56,363 nt of DNA from Halorubrum aquaticum (GTDB lineage Archaea; Halobacteriota; Halobacteria; Halobacteriales; Haloferacaceae): NCBI RefSeq assembly GCF_900113615.1, contig NZ_FOPZ01000022.1:1-56363 (forward strand), given 5' to 3'. Shown one piece after another: positions 1 through 7,320 of this stretch (its first letter is position 1; every line of letters starts with the position of its first letter). Under the pieces are notes generated by a model. It was not told where the DNA came from. It saw only the letters and a list, made by a program, of their open reading frames with translations, and ran no database searches. The translations under genes were made by a program, and so were the position numbers.

Positions 1-3
1 GTA

Positions 4-381
4 AAAGAGAATCGTTGCTGGCGGAGTGAACACCGCCAAAGCCCCAGCCACGAGGACTCGCGCGGCTCGTTGTGCTCCTCGTCGCTCACTTTGTTCGCTC
101 CTGCGGTGCTTACTTCGCCGGGCTTCGTCCTCGTGGCAGCGAGGCGCTCCGCGCCTCTGGCAGCCGGCGGCTCCGCCGCCGGCGACTGCCCCTTTGAGTC
201 CCACCCCGCACAGCACCGTAACCGCACCTCACGCCTCCCCAGCCTCGCGGCTCGTTCCACTCGCCGCGTCCCTCGCGGGCTCCTCGCGCCCGTTGGACGC
301 TCGGAGGCGCGCCACCGCAATCGATCGCCACTCCTTAGACTGTACTGAACGATTCGTGAGTCCTCTCCGAGTACTGGAGAT
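4..381. repeat. Dispersed intergenic repeat, copy 1
   Basis: This noncoding stretch matches 7047-7312 along most of its length. Shared blocks include the opening AGAGAATCGTTGCTGGCG (AGAGGATCGTTGCTGGCG in copy 2), CACGAGGACTC, a core of about 150 bases (194-346, roughly 90% identical by eye) and the closing CTGGAGAT. It starts with a hairpin, TGGCGG (19-24) pairing with CCGCCA (33-38). Copy 1 carries extra GC-rich sequence at about 62-170 and about 30 extra bases before the closing block. The ORFs here (for example 26-385) have repeat-like composition and no protein features, so I do not call a gene. Confidence 0.8.
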
Positions 382-419
382 TTAGCACTCTTATCGTTTT
401 GAAACGCTATGATTATGAT

Positions 420-611
420 TTACTTCACGTATTTTTGAAATAGGTCGAACTGATACACAAGTAAATACGCCAATACCAAGCCAATCGCTATTGAAGCGAG
501 TCCTATCTTAAAGTCGGTAGGGGCATGTAGTGGTCCAAACAGTGCGCCGAGGATGAACCCGGTGGTGGTGAGCACTGCCGCGACAACACCGAAGATAGCT
601 CCTTTATCCAT
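420..611 (-). CDS. Small two-helix membrane protein, unknown function
   Basis: This 63-residue protein starts with ATG at 611 and ends with TAA. Two hydrophobic stretches, about residues 6-26 and 35-54, make it a probable two-pass membrane protein with a basic C-terminus (FQKYVK). No catalytic motif or family is recognised. It lies 18 nt after a second small membrane gene on the same strand, so the two may be cotranscribed. Both are clearly AT-richer than the surrounding genes and sit next to repeat copy 1, which suggests a recently acquired accessory pair. Confidence 0.55.
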   Translation of the reverse strand: MDKGAIFGVVAAVLTTTGFILGALFGPLHAPTDFKIGLASIAIGLVLAYLLVYQFDLFQKYVK

Positions 612-629
612 CAGCTTCTTACACTCACT

Positions 630-851
630 TTAAGACTGCGTGTCGGTGGTACCCTCTTCTCGAAGGAACAACCGGTCAACGGCCACCATACAAATCAAAA
701 AGGTGATTACAAATACGACAATGACACCGACCACTCCGGGAAGGCCTCCGAGTCCTACCGTGGGGACGAGTGTCGCAGCAGCGCTCGCAATTGCGAACGA
801 TACTAACAAGAAACCAAGATTCTCGTTCCAAGTTGGTTCTCTATTCAACAC
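630..851 (-). CDS. Small membrane protein, unknown function
   Basis: This 73-residue protein is predicted to start with GTG at 851, since there is no in-frame ATG near the N-terminus. Two hydrophobic segments (about residues 13-32 and 37-58) are followed by a short charged tail (FLREEGTTDTQS). An AT-rich promoter-like stretch lies at 855-890 on the minus strand. The gene precedes the 63-residue membrane gene and shares its low GC. No family is recognised. The two-gene unit sits between repeat copy 1 and a palindrome cluster. The start is uncertain. Confidence 0.5.
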   Translation of the reverse strand: MLNREPTWNENLGFLLVSFAIASAAATLVPTVGLGGLPGVVGVIVVFVITFLICMVAVDRLFLREEGTTDTQS

Positions 852-923
852 ATCTCTTAATTTTCTTTAAACGCGAAGTGTACAAATAAGTTGCTCTGCC
901 GAGGCCCTGTCTTTCGTGATGTG

Positions 924-1109
924 GCCAGAACGCGTCGCGTTCTGGCTGCTAGCCAGAAATCAGAGACCTCTGGCGATGACGAAACGGCTCCGTCGTTTCG
1001 AACCACGAGCGATTCACCGCCGGCGAGGCGAACGCCGAGCCGGCGGCTTTTTCCCTCCAGGTTTTTCGAGGAGCGGTTCCCGAAGCGAACGTAGTGAGCG
1101 CCGGGAACC
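924..1109. repeat. Cluster of intergenic palindromes
   Basis: Four inverted repeats lie in tandem. GCCAGAACGCG/CGCGTTCTGGC at 924-946 is a perfect 11-bp stem around one base. CGAAACG/CGTTTCG is at 980-1000. A GCCGGC/GCCGGC pair flanks a nested GGCG/CGCC at about 1018-1047. GGTTCCCG/CGGGAACC is at 1075-1109, holding GCGAACGTAGTGAGC in its loop. No ORF here looks protein-like. The 852-1163 interval therefore holds a promoter for the low-GC pair and this structured DNA, which could be terminator-like, a REP-type element or a relic of a mobile element. Confidence 0.6.
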
Positions 1110-1163
1110 CGACGAGAAAAAGGTGGAACAAAGACCTAAGTGTCGCTCCCTCCGCCTTCACGC

Positions 1164-1379
1164 ATGAGCGAGGAGCGCAAGGGACTCTCGGACGGGCTCG
1201 AGGAGTCGAGCGGCGACCCGCGGGTGGTGCTCGCGCTGAACGCCGTCCTGTCGCTGTGGCTGGGGTGGACGGTCGTCTGGGGGCTCGACCTCCTCGAAGT
1301 GATGGAGTACGGGCTCACCACGGTCGCGGGCGTCGCGCTCGCGATCTTCGCGCTGACGTACGTGGTCGTGCTACAGTGA
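1164..1379 (+). CDS. Small haloarchaeal transmembrane protein
   Basis: This 71-residue protein starts at ATG 1164 (MSEERKGLSDGL). An upstream in-frame GTG at 1140 would add eight unlikely residues. A charged N-terminus of about 23 residues is followed by two hydrophobic helices (about 24-44 and 49-70) that run to the C-terminus. It lies 54 nt before upp on the same strand, but upp has its own TATA element. The function is unknown; it looks like one of the many conserved two-helix haloarchaeal microproteins. Confidence 0.6.
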   Translation: MSEERKGLSDGLEESSGDPRVVLALNAVLSLWLGWTVVWGLDLLEVMEYGLTTVAGVALAIFALTYVVVLQ

Positions 1380-1402
1380 TGACGCGCGCGACAGCGGTCA
1401 CC

Positions 1403-1409
1403 TTTTAAT
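1403..1409 (+). promoter_or_regulatory. TATA-like element for upp
   Basis: TTTTAAT is centred about 28 nt before the upp ATG. This is the spacing expected for a leaderless haloarchaeal transcript. Confidence 0.5.
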
Positions 1410-1433
1410 CCGAACGCGACTACCTCCCCGATA

Positions 1434-2111
1434 ATGACCATCGAAGACCGGGACACCGCGTACCTCATCACCCACGCGCTGGCGAAGGACACCCTCTCGC
1501 GGCTCCGCGACGTCGAGACCGAGCAGGTCGCCTTCCGAAAGGGGTTGGTGAAGCTCGGCCGGATCTGCGGCTACGAGGTCATCGACGGTGCGATGGGGAC
1601 CGAGTACGTGCCCGTCGAGACGCCGCTCGCGGAGACGACCGGCGAGCGCGTGAAGGGGATGGACGACGTGGTGATCGTCAACGTGCTCCGGGCGGCGACC
1701 CCGTTCGTCGAGGGACTCCTGAAGGCGTTCCCGCGGGCGAAACAGGGCGTGATCTCCGCCGGCCGCGACGAGGCCGCGGGCATGAACGAGAACGGGGAGT
1801 TCCCGATCACGATCGACTACGTGAAGCTGCCCGAGATCGGTCCCGACGACACCGTGATCGTCGCCGATCCGATGCTCGCGACCGGCTCGACGATGTGTGC
1901 CGTCCTCGAGCACATCCTCGCGGAGGCCGACGACTTCGAGGACCTGTTCGTGCTCTCCGCGGTCTCCGCGCCGGACGGCCTGATCCGCGTCGGGGAGGCC
2001 TTCCCCGAGGCCGACCTGCTGACGGTCGCCATCGACGACCGGCTCGACGACGACGGCTTCATCGTCCCCGGGCTCGGCGACGCCGGCGACCGCGCCTTCC
2101 GGACGACGTGA
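1434..2111 (+). CDS. upp: Uracil phosphoribosyltransferase
   Basis: The enzyme condenses uracil with PRPP to give UMP (pyrimidine salvage, cytosol). The protein has 225 residues, normal for the family. It carries the PRPP-binding loop DPMLATGST (about residues 143-151) after a beta strand rich in V/I, and the C-terminal uracil-binding region ending in [16 protein letters not shown]. The start at 1434 ([20 protein letters not shown]) is supported by the TATA-like TTTTAAT about 28 nt upstream, implying a leaderless mRNA. Nothing in the sequence suggests disruption. Confidence 0.95.
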   Translation: MTIEDRDTAYLITHALAKDTLSRLRDVETEQVAFRKGLVKLGRICGYEVIDGAMGTEYVPVETPLAETTGERVKGMDDVVIVNVLRAATPFVEGLLKAFPRAKQGVISAGRDEAAGMNENGEFPITIDYVKLPEIGPDDTVIVADPMLATGSTMCAVLEHILAEADDFEDLFVLSAVSAPDGLIRVGEAFPEADLLTVAIDDRLDDDGFIVPGLGDAGDRAFRTT

Positions 2112-2240
2112 ATCGAGCGAGCACACGCGCCGCTCGCACGTCACTCGCACCATCCGACCGCCGCTCGCCCGCCGCCCGCACACCACGCGCGTGCGTCGAC
2201 CGTGACGAGTTTTTAAGGGCACTCGCCGAGAGCGACCCGT

Positions 2241-2459
2241 ATGAGCGACGCGCCGACGACCGAACCCTGTGACGCCTGCGGGGAGCCGACGACGGACGCG
2301 CTCGCCCGAACGGTTCGACTCAGCGTCGACCGGGCGAACATCGACACCCAACGGCTCTGCCCCGAGTGTTTCGCCGAGTGGATCCAGCGCTATCAGGCGG
2401 AGATGGGCGGCGGGACCGGTCGGGACGACGGCTCCGACTCCGAGATCATCGTCGACTGA
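2241..2459 (+). CDS. Small CPxCG-type zinc finger protein
   Basis: This 72-residue acidic protein has two cysteine pairs, CDACG near residue 10 and CPECF near residue 41, which would bind one zinc ion. It matches the haloarchaeal group of short zinc-ribbon microproteins, most of unknown role. The middle resembles a truncated zinc-ribbon subunit and the tail is Asp/Gly-rich. A strong TATA-like TTTTTAAG (2210-2217) lies about 28 nt before the ATG, so the gene is probably leaderless and independently transcribed between upp and thrC. Confidence 0.75.
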   Translation: MSDAPTTEPCDACGEPTTDALARTVRLSVDRANIDTQRLCPECFAEWIQRYQAEMGGGTGRDDGSDSEIIVD

Positions 2460-2521
2460 TCCGGGGTCACCGTCGGTCCCCATCGGCCGGCTTAAGGTAC
2501 GGGGGAACCGACGATGGATCA

Positions 2522-3805
2522 ATGAGCCTCGCCATCGACGCCGCGACCCCCGACGCGCCCGACTGTGCGGACGACGGGACCTGGCTCGCCTGTATCGCCT
2601 GCGGCGAGACGTTCGCCCCGTTCGAGGAGGTCCGCTACACCTGCGACGACTGTGACGGCCTGCTCGAGGTCCGCTACGCCGACCCGCCGACGTTCGAGGA
2701 GTTCGGCGCGGGCGCGTCGACCGACGGCCCCGATCGCGGCGTGTGGCGCTACCGCGAGGGGCTTCCCTTCGACCTCGGCGTGACGCTGCCGGAGGGCGAC
2801 ACCCCGCTCCACCGCGTCCCCCGGATCGAGGAGTCGGTCGGGGTCGACGCGCTCCGGATCAAACACGAGGGGATGAATCCCACCGGTTCCTTCAAGGACC
2901 GCGGAATGACCGTCGGCGTCCGCGTCGCCCAGGAGCTCGGCGTCGGCGCGCTCGCCTGCGCGTCCACCGGCAACACCTCGGCCGCGCTCGCGGCCTACGG
3001 CGGCCGCGCCGACATGCCGACGCTCGTGCTCCTTCCGCAGGGGAAGGTCGCCGCCGGGAAGGTCGCGCAGGCGAGCCTCCACGGCGCGCGCATCCTCGAG
3101 GTCGACGGCAACTTCGACGCCTGCCTCGACATCGTCCAGGCGCTCGCCGCCCGCGGCGAGGCGTACCTGCTCAACTCGCTGAACCCGTTCCGTCTGGAGG
3201 GCCAGAAGACGATCGGCTTCGAGATCCTCGAGGAGTTCCACGCCGACCACGGGACGTACCCCGACCGGATCGTCCTCCCCGTCGGCAACGCGGGCAACAC
3301 CGCGGCGCTGTACAAGGGGTTCCGCGAGCTCGTCCAATCGGGCGCGCTCGCCGTCGACGACGTACCCAAGCTGACCGGCGTTCAGGCCGAGGGGGCCGCC
3401 CCGATGGTCGAGGCGATCGAGGCGGGCAACGACGAGATCCGGCGGTGGGAGGAGGTCGAGACGCGCGCGACCGCGATCCGCATCGGCAACCCGGTCAACG
3501 CGCCGAAGGCGATCCCCGGGATCCGGAACACGGGCGGCACCGCCGTCGCCGTGAGCGACACGGAGATCACCGACGCTCAGCGCCAGCTCGCGGGCGAGGG
3601 GGTCGGCGTCGAGCCCGCCTCCGCGGCGAGCCTGGCCGGGCTGAAGAAGCTCCGGCACGAGGGCGTCGTCGACGACGACGAGACCGTGGTCTGTCTCACG
3701 ACCGGCCACCTGCTGAAGGACCCCGACGCCGCCTACGAGGCCGGCGGCGACCCGGAACCCGTCCCCAACGACGTCGACGCGGTCATCGAGCACTTGGACG
3801 GGTAG
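2522..3805 (+). CDS. thrC: Threonine synthase
   Basis: The enzyme converts O-phosphohomoserine to threonine using PLP. The protein has 427 residues. An N-terminal zinc-ribbon-like part has CIACG (about 24) and CDDCDG (about 41). The PLP lysine lies in NPTGSFKDRG (K125), followed by a Thr/Ser-rich phosphate-contacting STGNTSAALA and the C-terminal glycine-rich VCLTTGH. ATG 2522 is preferred over longer in-frame starts because TTAAG at 2492-2496 lies at leaderless spacing. It is convergent with lysC, only 25 nt away. With lysC and hom also in the window, much of the aspartate-to-threonine route is encoded nearby, but not as one operon. Confidence 0.93.
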   Translation: MSLAIDAATPDAPDCADDGTWLACIACGETFAPFEEVRYTCDDCDGLLEVRYADPPTFEEFGAGASTDGPDRGVWRYREGLPFDLGVTLPEGDTPLHRVPRIEESVGVDALRIKHEGMNPTGSFKDRGMTVGVRVAQELGVGALACASTGNTSAALAAYGGRADMPTLVLLPQGKVAAGKVAQASLHGARILEVDGNFDACLDIVQALAARGEAYLLNSLNPFRLEGQKTIGFEILEEFHADHGTYPDRIVLPVGNAGNTAALYKGFRELVQSGALAVDDVPKLTGVQAEGAAPMVEAIEAGNDEIRRWEEVETRATAIRIGNPVNAPKAIPGIRNTGGTAVAVSDTEITDAQRQLAGEGVGVEPASAASLAGLKKLRHEGVVDDDETVVCLTTGHLLKDPDAAYEAGGDPEPVPNDVDAVIEHLDG

Positions 3806-3830
3806 TTCGCTCGGAACGGAATCGAGGGGC

Positions 3831-5012
3831 TCAGTCGAAACAGGACTGGACGATCTCCAGGGCCGCCTCGCGGTCGTCCCAGTCGACGAACACCGCGACG
3901 GAGGTCGCGCTCGTGATCAGGTCGATGATGTTGATACCCTCCTCGGCGAGCGGCCCGATGATGTCCTGGATGACGCCGGACTGGTTGGGGAGCTCGCCGC
4001 CGGTCACGCGGATGACCGCGATCGGATCGTCGACGGTCACCGACGAGAGCGTCTCGTCCTCGACGACCGTCTCGTGTAACACCGCCTCCGCGCGCTCGGC
4101 GACGTCGACGTCGACGTAGAAGGTGACGGAGTCCATCCCCGAGGCGACCGCGTCGATGTTGATCTCCTCGCGTTGGAGGCCGTCCGAGAGGTTCGAGAGG
4201 ATCCCGGGCCGGTTTCGGATCGCCCTGCCGGCGACCGTGAGACACGCGAGCGGCGTCTCCCGCATGTCGATGAGGTTCTCGAACTGCCCCTCGATCCGGG
4301 TCCCGCCCCTGAGCAGGTCGCCGTGTTGGTAGTGGACGACGCGGACCGCGAGCTTCTCGCTCTTGTACGAGAGCGCCGACGGGGCGACGACCTCCGCGCC
4401 GCGGAACGAGAGGTTCCGGAGCTCGTCGACGGTGATCCGGCCGACGTTTCGAGCGCCCTCGACGACCCGCGGGTCGCCGGTCATCACGCCCTCGACGTCG
4501 GTGACGATGACGACCTCGTCGGCGTCCATGTAGTTGCCGAGCATGACCGCCGTCGTGTCCGAGCCGCCGCGGCCGAGGGTGGTGACGTTCCCGTCGTGGT
4601 CCTCCGCGAGGAACCCGGTGATGATCGGGACGACGCCGTCGAGTCGGGCGGCGAGCGCCTCGGCGCGTCGACGCGTCTCCTCGACGTCGACCTCGCCGAG
4701 CTCGTTCGTGATGACCGGCCAGTCGGGGTGGCCGGGCTCGAGGAAGACCGCCTCGATGCCGCGGACCGAGAGGGCGGCCTTCAGCATCCGCACGCTGGTC
4801 CGTTCGCCCATCGACACGATCTCCGCGCGGTCCGCGTCGTCCGTCTCGAAGGTGATGTCGTCGAGGAGGTCGTCGGTGGTCGACCCCATCGCGCTCGCGA
4901 CCACGGCGATCTCGTGGCCGGCCTCGACCGCGTTGGCGACCGAGTCGGCCGCGCGGTCGATCCGGTCGCCGCTCCCGAGGCTCGTCCCGCCGAACTTCGC
5001 GACTACGCGCAT
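3831..5012 (-). CDS. lysC: Aspartate kinase
   Basis: The enzyme phosphorylates aspartate, the first step towards lysine, threonine and methionine. The 393-residue protein opens with the kinase signature VAKFGGTSLGS (residues 4-14) and contains the amino-acid-kinase fold with GFLAEDHDGNVTTLGRGGSD in the middle. Two ACT domains occupy about residues 255-393 (start near LACLTVAGRAI; the second near IAVIRVTGGEL), the usual site for threonine/lysine feedback. The start at 5012 is supported by a strong Shine-Dalgarno, GGAGG at 5019-5023 with 6 nt spacing, unusual among leaderless neighbours. A possible leader ORF (5003-5137) overlaps this start by 10 nt. Confidence 0.94.
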   Translation of the reverse strand: MRVVAKFGGTSLGSGDRIDRAADSVANAVEAGHEIAVVASAMGSTTDDLLDDITFETDDADRAEIVSMGERTSVRMLKAALSVRGIEAVFLEPGHPDWPVITNELGEVDVEETRRRAEALAARLDGVVPIITGFLAEDHDGNVTTLGRGGSDTTAVMLGNYMDADEVVIVTDVEGVMTGDPRVVEGARNVGRITVDELRNLSFRGAEVVAPSALSYKSEKLAVRVVHYQHGDLLRGGTRIEGQFENLIDMRETPLACLTVAGRAIRNRPGILSNLSDGLQREEINIDAVASGMDSVTFYVDVDVAERAEAVLHETVVEDETLSSVTVDDPIAVIRVTGGELPNQSGVIQDIIGPLAEEGINIIDLITSATSVAVFVDWDDREAALEIVQSCFD

Positions 5013-5137
5013 GCTCGCCCTCCGATCTCGTCGGCTTCGTCGTTCCCCGACGGTCGTCGTCGCACTCGCGGAGCGGCCGAGGAGCCCACGACGTCCCCCG
5101 GTCGGGGGCTCGAGACGGCGTGACTGTCACTAAACAT
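5003..5137 (-). CDS. Possible leaderless upstream ORF (44 aa) overlapping lysC
   Basis: A minus-strand ATG at 5137 sits about 28 nt after the TATA-like GTTATCC (5161-5167), so a transcript from that promoter would begin at or near this ATG. The frame runs 44 codons (MFSDSHAVSSPRPGD... to ...EIGGRACA) and stops with TAG at 5003-5005, inside the lysC coding region. It covers the lysC Shine-Dalgarno and start codon. Ribosomes translating it would therefore influence lysC initiation. It has no recognisable domain. Long frames are common at this GC, so the case rests on promoter spacing and the overlap. Confidence 0.35.
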   Translation of the reverse strand: MFSDSHAVSSPRPGDVVGSSAAPRVRRRPSGNDEADEIGGRACA

Positions 5138-5160
5138 GCGACCTCGTAACGGAGGGGACC

Positions 5161-5167
5161 GGATAAC
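5161..5167 (-). promoter_or_regulatory. TATA-like element of the lysC leader
   Basis: GTTATCC on the minus strand predicts transcription starting near 5137, about 125 nt before lysC. This would give lysC a long 5' leader, in contrast to most genes in the window. Confidence 0.4.
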
Positions 5168-5247
5168 TGTGTCCACTTCGACAAGGGTCGCCCCAAGCCG
5201 TCCGGCGACCGGGCTCGTTCCACCGGCGGTGACCCGAGGCGGTCGGC

Positions 5248-6183
5248 TCACTCGACTATCTCGTCGATCAACTGCCGCGCCGCGCGGCGGACCGCCTCGT
5301 CGCTCTCGATCGACGGCTCCCACCCGAGCGCGGCCAGCCGCTCGATCGACAGGCGCATCCGCGGTACGTCGCCCGTCCAGCCGCGGTCGCCGCCGGTGTA
5401 CTCGTACTCGGGGTCGACGCCGAGCTCCTCGCTCACGATGTCGGCGATCTCCGTCACCGAGGTCGTCGTCCGCGTCCCGAGGTTGTAGACGTTCAGGTCG
5501 TCGTCGGCGTGCTCGACGACGTGGCGGATCGCGTCGACGCACTCGGTGACGTGCATGTAGGACTTCTCCTGGCGGCCGTCGCCGAGGATCGTCAGCTCGG
5601 TCGGGTCGTCGTCGAGCTTCTCGATGAAGTCGGGGATCACGTTGCCGCGCTGGTGGGGGCCGACGATGTTCGCGAACCGGAACACCCACGACCGTACGCC
5701 GTAGGAGTGCGCGTACGTCGAGATCAGCGCCTCGTCGGCCAGCTTCGAGGAGCCGTAAATGGAGATGGGCTCGAGCGGCGCGTGGTCCTCGGGCGTCGGC
5801 CGGGGGGCCTCGCCGTAGACGGTCGAGGAGGAGGTGAACGCGAAGCGGTCGACGCCGACCTCGCGCATGCGTTCGAGGACGGCGTGCGTCATCGCGGTGT
5901 TCGCCTCGAACAGCTCGCGGTCGTCGTCGTAGTTCGTGTCCGTGTACGCCGCGAAGTGGAAGACGACGTCGAGGTCCGCGGTGACGACCTCGGCGACGTC
6001 GTCGGGGTCGGTCACGTCGGCTCGAACGAACTCCGCGCCGTCGGGAACGCGGTCGCGGTCGCCCTTCGAGAGGTCGTCGGCGACGCGGACGGTCGCGCCG
6101 GCCTCGAGGAGCCGGGCCGCGAGGTGGCTCCCGACGAGGCCGGCTCCACCCGTGATCAGCGCGTGTGAATCGGCGAGGTCCAT
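5248..6183 (-). CDS. NAD-dependent sugar-nucleotide epimerase/dehydratase (GalE-like)
   Basis: This 311-residue extended short-chain dehydrogenase/reductase has the dinucleotide-binding GGAGLVG (12-18), DV near 56 and FHFAAYTDT near 75-84. The catalytic SSS (118-120) comes with YGSSK (Y143, K147). The family interconverts or dehydrates nucleotide sugars such as UDP-glucose, and the exact substrate cannot be read from sequence. Such enzymes supply sugars for surface glycans, which fits the glycosyltransferases 5-10 kb away, but no operon links them. The ATG at 6183 has a weak TATA-like element (GTACTTAC) about 27 nt upstream. Confidence 0.88.
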   Translation of the reverse strand: MDLADSHALITGGAGLVGSHLAARLLEAGATVRVADDLSKGDRDRVPDGAEFVRADVTDPDDVAEVVTADLDVVFHFAAYTDTNYDDDRELFEANTAMTHAVLERMREVGVDRFAFTSSSTVYGEAPRPTPEDHAPLEPISIYGSSKLADEALISTYAHSYGVRSWVFRFANIVGPHQRGNVIPDFIEKLDDDPTELTILGDGRQEKSYMHVTECVDAIRHVVEHADDDLNVYNLGTRTTTSVTEIADIVSEELGVDPEYEYTGGDRGWTGDVPRMRLSIERLAALGWEPSIESDEAVRRAARQLIDEIVE

Positions 6184-6265
6184 ACGCGCTCGTGGCGGGT
6201 GTCGGGTAAGTACGTGTGGGATTCGGACGACCTCGGACGAACTCGGATGCTCTCGGACGAACGAG

Positions 6266-6865
6266 TCAGAAACCCCAGCGGATCCCGGACATGGTGGCGA
6301 CGATGGCGATCATCAAGACGAGCTCGACCATGCTCAACATGCCGTACTTCTTGTTCAACTCGGCGAGCCGTTCGTGGTCGGTCTCCTCGGCGGCGATCTC
6401 GTCGAACATCCCGGAGGTGAACGCGTGAAGCGGGCCGAACCCGAGAACGAGCAGCGCGACCGCGAGGACGAGCGCCGCCCACAGCGACGGGGTGGGAGAG
6501 GCCAACAGTCCCATCATGGCGGCGAGCCCGAGCCCGGAGCCGACGACGCCGACCGAGACCGGCTCCATGAGGATGTTCATCTTCGGGACGAACCCCGAGG
6601 CGAACTCGACGTTCGCCTCCTCGGAGAGCGAGCCCATGACGGGCCCCAAGACGACCGCGCCGAGCACCGCGGTGCCGAACCAGAACGCGCCGAGAAAGAG
6701 GTGGACGGTGAACATGACCCGGATATCGCCGGAGAGATACCCGAGGAGGGGCAAGAGGAGGGGAACCGCGACGGCACCGACCGCGAAGGGTCGGCTCGCC
6801 GCGTCGGCCATCAGTCGGTAGCGTTCGCGCCGGTTCGTCGGTCGGTGTGCGTCTACCAGTGACAT
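6266..6865 (-). CDS. Integral membrane protein with HxxxGxxWFG motif (CopD/DUF2269-like)
   Basis: This 199-residue protein has about five hydrophobic segments (near 28-46, 52-76, 100-122, 124-146 and 175-197). The second segment contains VHLFLGAFWFGT, the histidine-glycine-tryptophan pattern seen in CopD/DUF2269-type membrane proteins. Function is unknown; a redox or metal-related membrane role is only a family-level guess. The start at 6865 has TTAATAAC on the minus strand (6909-6917) as the likely TATA, which gives a leader of about 20 nt. A later ATG (6811) is possible. Confidence 0.6.
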   Translation of the reverse strand: MSLVDAHRPTNRRERYRLMADAASRPFAVGAVAVPLLLPLLGYLSGDIRVMFTVHLFLGAFWFGTAVLGAVVLGPVMGSLSEEANVEFASGFVPKMNILMEPVSVGVVGSGLGLAAMMGLLASPTPSLWAALVLAVALLVLGFGPLHAFTSGMFDEIAAEETDHERLAELNKKYGMLSMVELVLMIAIVATMSGIRWGF

Positions 6866-7046
6866 GTCGGATCGCTCTCAGTGACGGATCGACCGTGCGT
6901 CATCTGGTTATTAAGTGATGTGATAGTCACAAATACACGAGAGTGGCTCCGTTGCGATCCGGTCTTTCTAGACGTGTTTTCGTGTGAAACGCCCAGTCGT
7001 TGGAGCGTGCTTGTAGGACGGGTGTTTCGATGGGGATCGGGATGAG

Positions 7047-7312
7047 TGAAAGAGGATCGTTGCTGGCGCGGTGACTGTTTTCAAAGCGCCAGCCACGAGG
7101 ACTCACGGCTTCGTCGCCGGCGACTCCGCCGCCGGCGACTGCCCCTTTGAGTCCCACCCCGCACGGCCCCGTAACCGCACCTCACGCCTCCCCAGCCTCG
7201 CGGCTCGTTCCACTCGCCGCGTCCCTCGCGGGCTCCTCGTGCCCCTCCGGGGCACTCGGAGGCGCGCCACCGCAATCGATCGCTCACTCCTTAGACCGAC
7301 TGAACTGGAGAT
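7047..7312. repeat. Dispersed intergenic repeat, copy 2
   Basis: This is homologous to 4-381, from AAAGAGGATCGTTGCTGGCG to CTGGAGAT. Its opening hairpin is perfect: GCTGGCGC (7062-7069) with GCGCCAGC (7086-7093). A second perfect stem, GTGCCCC/GGGGCAC, lies near 7239-7256. Relative to copy 1, one base pair of the first stem is swapped from G-C to C-G with pairing kept. The interval 6866-7320 otherwise holds the promoter of the 6266-6865 gene and an AT-rich stretch near 6900-6950. I see no protein-like ORF in it. Confidence 0.8.
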
Positions 7313-7320
7313 CGAGAGGC

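Noticed and set aside
26-385. 119-codon frame in repeat copy 1
   Set aside because: It is Arg/Ser/Pro-rich, lies wholly inside a dispersed noncoding repeat and is not matched by a frame of the same reading in copy 2.
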